A DNA stretch of 9,156 nt, taken from contig DAOWAH010000046.1 of NCBI GenBank assembly GCA_030634675.1, forward strand, positions 1 to 9,156, in the 5' to 3' direction. Below, in pieces: positions 5,605 through 9,156 of this stretch (position 1 is its first letter; every line of letters begins with the position of its first letter). A model generated the notes under the pieces. The model did not search any database. It was given only the letters and a program-made list of their open reading frames with translations, and was not told the origin of the DNA. The DNA is from Fidelibacterota bacterium (GTDB taxonomy: Bacteria > Marinisomatota > Marinisomatia > Marinisomatales > TCS56). A program made the translations under genes and the position numbers.

Positions 5605-8103
5605 GTGAAGAAATTATCATTAGTGCTGCTTTTATTTGGTGTGATAGGCCAGGTTAAATCTGAAAACTTTATTACCACATTGACTAATCAAGTCGGACCG
5701 GGCGTAATCCATACCAAGGTTCTTGAGCCACATAAACCATGGACTATCAATGTCCTGGAAATCGATCTGCAGAATCCTTATGTGACCGTGGAATCAATCA
5801 AGGCTGGGGGTCAACTGGGGGTTAAACTTCGTGTTGGTACCCAGGCCAGTTATCACAGTTACCCCGCTCATATCCCGGTAGGTGCGATAAACGGTGATTT
5901 TTATTCTGCCACGGGACCGATCAATGCTCAGGTTTCCAATGGCGAAATTGTTAAGCTGGAAGATCTGGCGGCTACCAATCCAATCTACTGGTCAGCGATC
6001 GGTTTTGATGGTCAGAACAATCCCTCAATTACTACCAATCTTTTTTCAGGCCAGGTCAGCGCTCAGGGTTCGATATCGACCATATCAGATATTAATACCG
6101 GGCTTGGATCAGATGATCTGATCCTTTTTAATTCTTATTATGGCACCGCTACCGGGACCGACAGCAGCGGTACTGAAGTTTTAATTTCTGCTGTCACGGA
6201 GTGGCTGGTGAACGATACGATACTATGTTTGGTTGAAAACATATCAACTGCAACCGGGAACATGACAATTGTAACCGGCAAAGCGGTTTTATCCGGCAGC
6301 GGTTCGGTAGCAGGATATCTGAGCAATAATTTTATGATTGGTGATACTGTTGCCCTATATCTGGAATTGCATCCAGCGGTGGCTAGAATGATCCAGTTGA
6401 TGGGCGGCTTTCCAGCAATTGTCAGGAATGGCCAGAACCATGCCGTAGCTGGCTATTACGAGGAAGGTGGCTCCTCGACCTTCCATACCGATTTTCATCC
6501 TCGTACAGCGGTTGGTATTTCTGCCGACAGTACCAAACTGTATTTTATTACCGTCGATGGTCGCCAACTGGCCAGCCGCGGCATCAACCTGATTGAACTG
6601 GCTGACTTTATGATATCGATTGGTGTTTATCATGGAATCAATCTTGATGGAGGTGGTTCGACCACAATGATTGTTAGGGACGAGGTTGAGAATTACCCCT
6701 CCGATGGTAGTCAGCGCTTTGTGGCTAATTCATTAGTAGCTTTTTCATCGGCCCCGATCGATGTAATAAGCTCAATCCAGGCTGAACCGGATAATTATCG
6801 CCTTTTCCTAGGGGAAACTGTGCGTGTTATTGCTTCCGGGTGGGACCAGTATTTCAATCCCCTAGATATTGATCTGTCCCAACTGGTTTATTCTGTTGAA
6901 AGTTCACTCGGTACTGTAAATGAAAATGGTGTCTTTACCGCCACTGCCCTGGGTGATAGCGGGTGGCTACACGTCAATTATAGTGGTATGAAGGATTCAA
7001 CTTACCTGCACCTGAAGTCGATTGACAGAGTAACATTATCACCCCAAGTCTGCATGGTCGATACAATAACACCGCTCCAATTCACCCTTGGTGTGTGCGA
7101 TCAGGATGGGCAGGGGCAGAGCATAGCTGCCAGCCAGATAACCTGGCAATCTCTGAACCCGACGGTCGGAATCATCGATTCACTGGGTGTATTTACCGGC
7201 TTGATGGAGGGCGCTACCGAGGTAGTAGCATCCTGCTATGGATTCACTGACACAGCCCAGGTGACGGTGGTAATAATGGAAGGTACTCTGGTTGTTGATC
7301 CAATGGATGATCTTTCGACCTGGAGTTTGACCGGTTTAGTGTATGACACGCTGCAAACAACACTATCTGTAGTGGATACGCCCAGCACCTATGGCAGTGG
7401 TTCCTTCAAACTTGATTATGAATTTACCCGCTCGGCCACCGAGCGCAGTTATATCTATCTCAATACCGATATTTTTATTACTGGTATTCCAGAGTCGATC
7501 GATTTTGATTTTCTCTCTGACGGGTATAAACATAAAGCTTACGTAATTGTTGGGGATGATGATGGTGATCTATTCCGGTCCACCATTGCTGGTTATGCTC
7601 AGGATACGACTGGTTGGGAAACACTAAGAGCCTATGCTGATAACTTAATACCTATTGTTTCTGGTTCAGTACTCAATTACCCAGTCAGCATTAAACAGGT
7701 TCGTATCCGACTGGGAAACAGTGCCGACGTTGGAGAGATCAACAGTGGCACGATCTTCTTTGATAATTTACGAGTGGTATATCCGGGTTTGGCTGTTGTA
7801 TCAGATGTTGTTGCCGGTAATCCCGATCGCTATAGATTGGGGCAGAATTACCCGAATCCGTTCAATCCGAATACTGTGATTCCATTTTATATTCCGGCTA
7901 AAAACCGGATATCGCTAATGGTATTTGATGTTCTGGGGCACCGGGTAAGAGTTTTGCAGAAAGCTGAAGTTGAACCAGGCTATCATTCGATTATCTGGGA
8001 TGGACGAAATGAGGCCGGTGAACCAGTCAGTACCGGAATCTATATTTACCGGCTAAAAGTTGGTAATAATACCCAGTCTCGAAAAATGCTTTTTATAAAG
8101 TAA
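5605..8103 (+). CDS. Phosphodiester glycosidase family protein (NAGPA/DUF2233) with Ig-like domains and T9SS sorting domain
   Basis: 832 residues, stop TAA. The start is GTG at 5605: an in-frame TAA at 5581 blocks longer versions, no ATG lies between, and the protein then opens with a good signal peptide (MKKLSLVLLLFGVIGQVKS, cut before E20). No strong Shine-Dalgarno site is visible. Residues ~40-382 are the NAGPA domain. Its family motifs are AINGDFYSATG (94-104), MGGFPAIVRNG (266-276), FHPRTAVGIS (297-306), TVDGRQ (316-321) and INLDGGGSTTM (345-355). Members include the mammalian 'uncovering enzyme' that removes GlcNAc from phosphodiesters, and bacterial phosphodiester glycosidases. Residues ~391-472 and ~473-558 resemble bacterial Ig-like (Big) domains. 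Residues ~561-729 look like a jelly-roll region (LVVDPMDDLSTWSLTG to IFFDNLRVVYPG) that may bind sugar. Residues ~743-832 are a T9SS tail (YRLGQNYPNPFNPNTVIPF to KMLFIK). The enzyme should act outside the cell. The substrate is unknown; a GlcNAc- or other sugar-phosphodiester polymer is the inference. Confidence 0.9.
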   Translation: MKKLSLVLLLFGVIGQVKSENFITTLTNQVGPGVIHTKVLEPHKPWTINVLEIDLQNPYVTVESIKAGGQLGVKLRVGTQASYHSYPAHIPVGAINGDFYSATGPINAQVSNGEIVKLEDLAATNPIYWSAIGFDGQNNPSITTNLFSGQVSAQGSISTISDINTGLGSDDLILFNSYYGTATGTDSSGTEVLISAVTEWLVNDTILCLVENISTATGNMTIVTGKAVLSGSGSVAGYLSNNFMIGDTVALYLELHPAVARMIQLMGGFPAIVRNGQNHAVAGYYEEGGSSTFHTDFHPRTAVGISADSTKLYFITVDGRQLASRGINLIELADFMISIGVYHGINLDGGGSTTMIVRDEVENYPSDGSQRFVANSLVAFSSAPIDVISSIQAEPDNYRLFLGETVRVIASGWDQYFNPLDIDLSQLVYSVESSLGTVNENGVFTATALGDSGWLHVNYSGMKDSTYLHLKSIDRVTLSPQVCMVDTITPLQFTLGVCDQDGQGQSIAASQITWQSLNPTVGIIDSLGVFTGLMEGATEVVASCYGFTDTAQVTVVIMEGTLVVDPMDDLSTWSLTGLVYDTLQTTLSVVDTPSTYGSGSFKLDYEFTRSATERSYIYLNTDIFITGIPESIDFDFLSDGYKHKAYVIVGDDDGDLFRSTIAGYAQDTTGWETLRAYADNLIPIVSGSVLNYPVSIKQVRIRLGNSADVGEINSGTIFFDNLRVVYPGLAVVSDVVAGNPDRYRLGQNYPNPFNPNTVIPFYIPAKNRISLMVFDVLGHRVRVLQKAEVEPGYHSIIWDGRNEAGEPVSTGIYIYRLKVGNNTQSRKMLFIK

Positions 8104-8231
8104 TTGTAAGTTGATAATGCCTGGCAAACTTATTGAAAGAAACAATTTTACTAAGCTTCTAATTTATAGATTTGATAGTTATTGATAAATGGCAAGACAA
8201 TAACTTTTAACAATTAACAAATGGTGCAATT
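8104..8231. other. AT-rich intergenic gap with no convincing control element
   Basis: 128 bases between the glycosidase gene and the TolB-like gene. Imperfect hairpin arms (TAAGTT at 8107-8112 and AACTTA at 8127-8132) have no T run after them. Several TTGATA-like hexamers (8111, 8172, 8182) lack a well-spaced -10 partner. No strong Shine-Dalgarno site precedes the ATG at 8232; GGTG at 8223-8226 is the nearest. A promoter may be present but cannot be placed by eye. Confidence 0.4.
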
Positions 8232-9156
8232 ATGAAAAATATTTTACTCTTTTTAATCGTAATCGGGACATTGGCCAGCGGAGCAAATCCGGCAGTGGAG
8301 AAAATAGGTAATCCAATTCTAATAATCGAATCAGATACCTATTACATGGATCCCCTCTGGTCACCCGATGGCTCGCAGATTGCTATCACCGGTAGTGGAT
8401 ATGTTGGAATTCATATTTATTCTATTGGGGGCAACGAAATTAAAACTCTCACGACCAGTTCGGCCGCAGGCTTTGGTATGAGCTGGTCCCATGATGGCCG
8501 GAATATTGCCGCTCGAATCGCGAAATTCGAAAACAAACGTCGTTATAACGCGGTTGCAATTTATAGTGTTGATGATGGTTCGGAGTTGCTCCTGTCGGAA
8601 TATGAGACCCGTCTGCCGGGAACACCGCGCTGGGCGGCCGGAGACAGAACAGTTTATCTTATCGGGACCAAAGATTATCGCAGTTTCGATATACCTATAC
8701 GCTCTGCTGCCAATCCGGCTTTGGATGAGACGGTCATTTACGTGCGACGCAACAAATTATTTTCCAGGCATATTCTATCGGAGCGGGAAACCAGGATTGC
8801 TGTGCAGGAAGGCGATATAGTCAACCTAACCGTAGCACCGGACGGCTCCAAGCTGGCCTATAAGATTTATGGGGGTGATCTGTGGATTTCCGATATTGAC
8901 GGTAACGACCCTATCAATCTCGGCCGGGGTCTTGAACCATCCTGGAACCCCGGGAGTGATAAGATTACTTTCATGATTCCGGAAGATGATGGCCATGATA
9001 TTCTCGGCTCGGATATCTTTGTAGTCAATGCTGACGGTACCGGGCGGATCAATCTGACGGCAACCCCGGACCTGATTGAAATGCACCCGGACTGGTCGCC
9101 GGATGGGAAATGGATCGCTTATGATACCTATGAAGATGGGCAGATCTGGATGCAGG
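8232..9156 (+). CDS. TolB-like PD40 beta-propeller protein, exported (3' partial)
   Basis: ATG at 8232 opens a frame that stays open to the window edge, giving 308 visible residues. The signal peptide is MKNILLFLIVIGTLASGA, probably cut before N19. The rest is a series of TolB/WD40-like PD40 repeats with the typical 'WSPDG..IA' turn: PLWSPDGSQIAITG (W43), MSWSHDGRNIAAR, LTVAPDGSKLAYK, PSWNPGSDKITFM and PDWSPDGKWIAYD near the edge. DLWISDIDG and DIFVVNADGTGRINLT are matching outer strands. About seven blade units can be read, two of them degenerate (around PRWAAGDRTVYLIG and ETVIYVRRNKLFSR). True TolB has an extra N-terminal domain and sits beside pal; neither is seen here, so this is a TolB-like propeller and not the Tol-Pal component. 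The missing C-terminus could hold further blades, a T9SS tail or another domain. Its role is unknown; protein or ligand binding is the usual inference for this fold. Confidence 0.85.
   Translation, partial: MKNILLFLIVIGTLASGANPAVEKIGNPILIIESDTYYMDPLWSPDGSQIAITGSGYVGIHIYSIGGNEIKTLTTSSAAGFGMSWSHDGRNIAARIAKFENKRRYNAVAIYSVDDGSELLLSEYETRLPGTPRWAAGDRTVYLIGTKDYRSFDIPIRSAANPALDETVIYVRRNKLFSRHILSERETRIAVQEGDIVNLTVAPDGSKLAYKIYGGDLWISDIDGNDPINLGRGLEPSWNPGSDKITFMIPEDDGHDILGSDIFVVNADGTGRINLTATPDLIEMHPDWSPDGKWIAYDTYEDGQIWMQ

Noticed and set aside
8107..8132. Inverted repeat TAAGTT/AACTTA after the glycosidase gene as a terminator
   Set aside because: The pairing needs a bulge of several bases to include the inner TGC/GCA, and no T tract follows.
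8491..8820. Alternative + strand frame of 109 codons inside the TolB-like gene
   Set aside because: It is out of frame with the PD40 repeats that run from 8232 to the window edge; it has no signal peptide or known motif and is an overlapping shadow.

Overview
The window is a run of six genes, all on the + strand, that encode exported or cell-surface proteins. The first is cut at its 5' end and the last at its 3' end. Three proteins end in a C-terminal domain of the type IX secretion system (T9SS) kind. Two of these have the classic 'NYPNPFNPNT' opening and a terminal Lys; the third is a divergent 'VVPNPF' version ending in Arg. A PorV/PorQ-family outer-membrane protein is encoded among them. 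This combination points to the FCB superphylum (Bacteroidota, Ignavibacteriota, Calditrichota, Neomarinimicrobiota, KSB1 and relatives). One gene has a strong Shine-Dalgarno site and another has an E. coli-like -35/-10 pair. Both are atypical for Bacteroidia, so a non-Bacteroidota FCB lineage is my best guess, but the sequence does not settle the phylum.

Layout. (1) Positions 1-1625: the C-terminal 540 residues of a large secreted protein with a fibronectin type III domain and a divergent T9SS-like tail. (2) 1632-2675: a PorV/PorQ-family beta-barrel protein starting 6 nt after the previous stop. (3) 2747-4096: a lipoprotein with an IPT/TIG-like domain and a six-bladed beta-propeller, preceded by a near-consensus promoter. 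(4) 4147-5484: a second secreted six-bladed propeller with a classic T9SS tail, followed by a clear intrinsic terminator at 5509-5539. (5) 5605-8103: a multidomain phosphodiester glycosidase (NAGPA/DUF2233 family) with two Ig-like domains, a jelly-roll-like region and a T9SS tail. (6) 8232 to the window end: a TolB-like PD40 beta-propeller with a signal peptide.

How they may work together (inference). The PorV/PorQ-like protein is a plausible carrier or shuttle for the T9SS-tagged products. Genes 3 and 4 look like a paired lipid-anchored and secreted set of propellers from one transcription unit. The terminator separates that unit from the glycosidase. No RNA genes, insertion sequences, CRISPR arrays or phage genes were seen, and no intergenic gap exceeds about 130 bases. 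I found no clearly new defence or mobile system. The most notable points are the density of surface propellers, the T9SS-tagged NAGPA enzyme, and a promoter that implies a very short leader.
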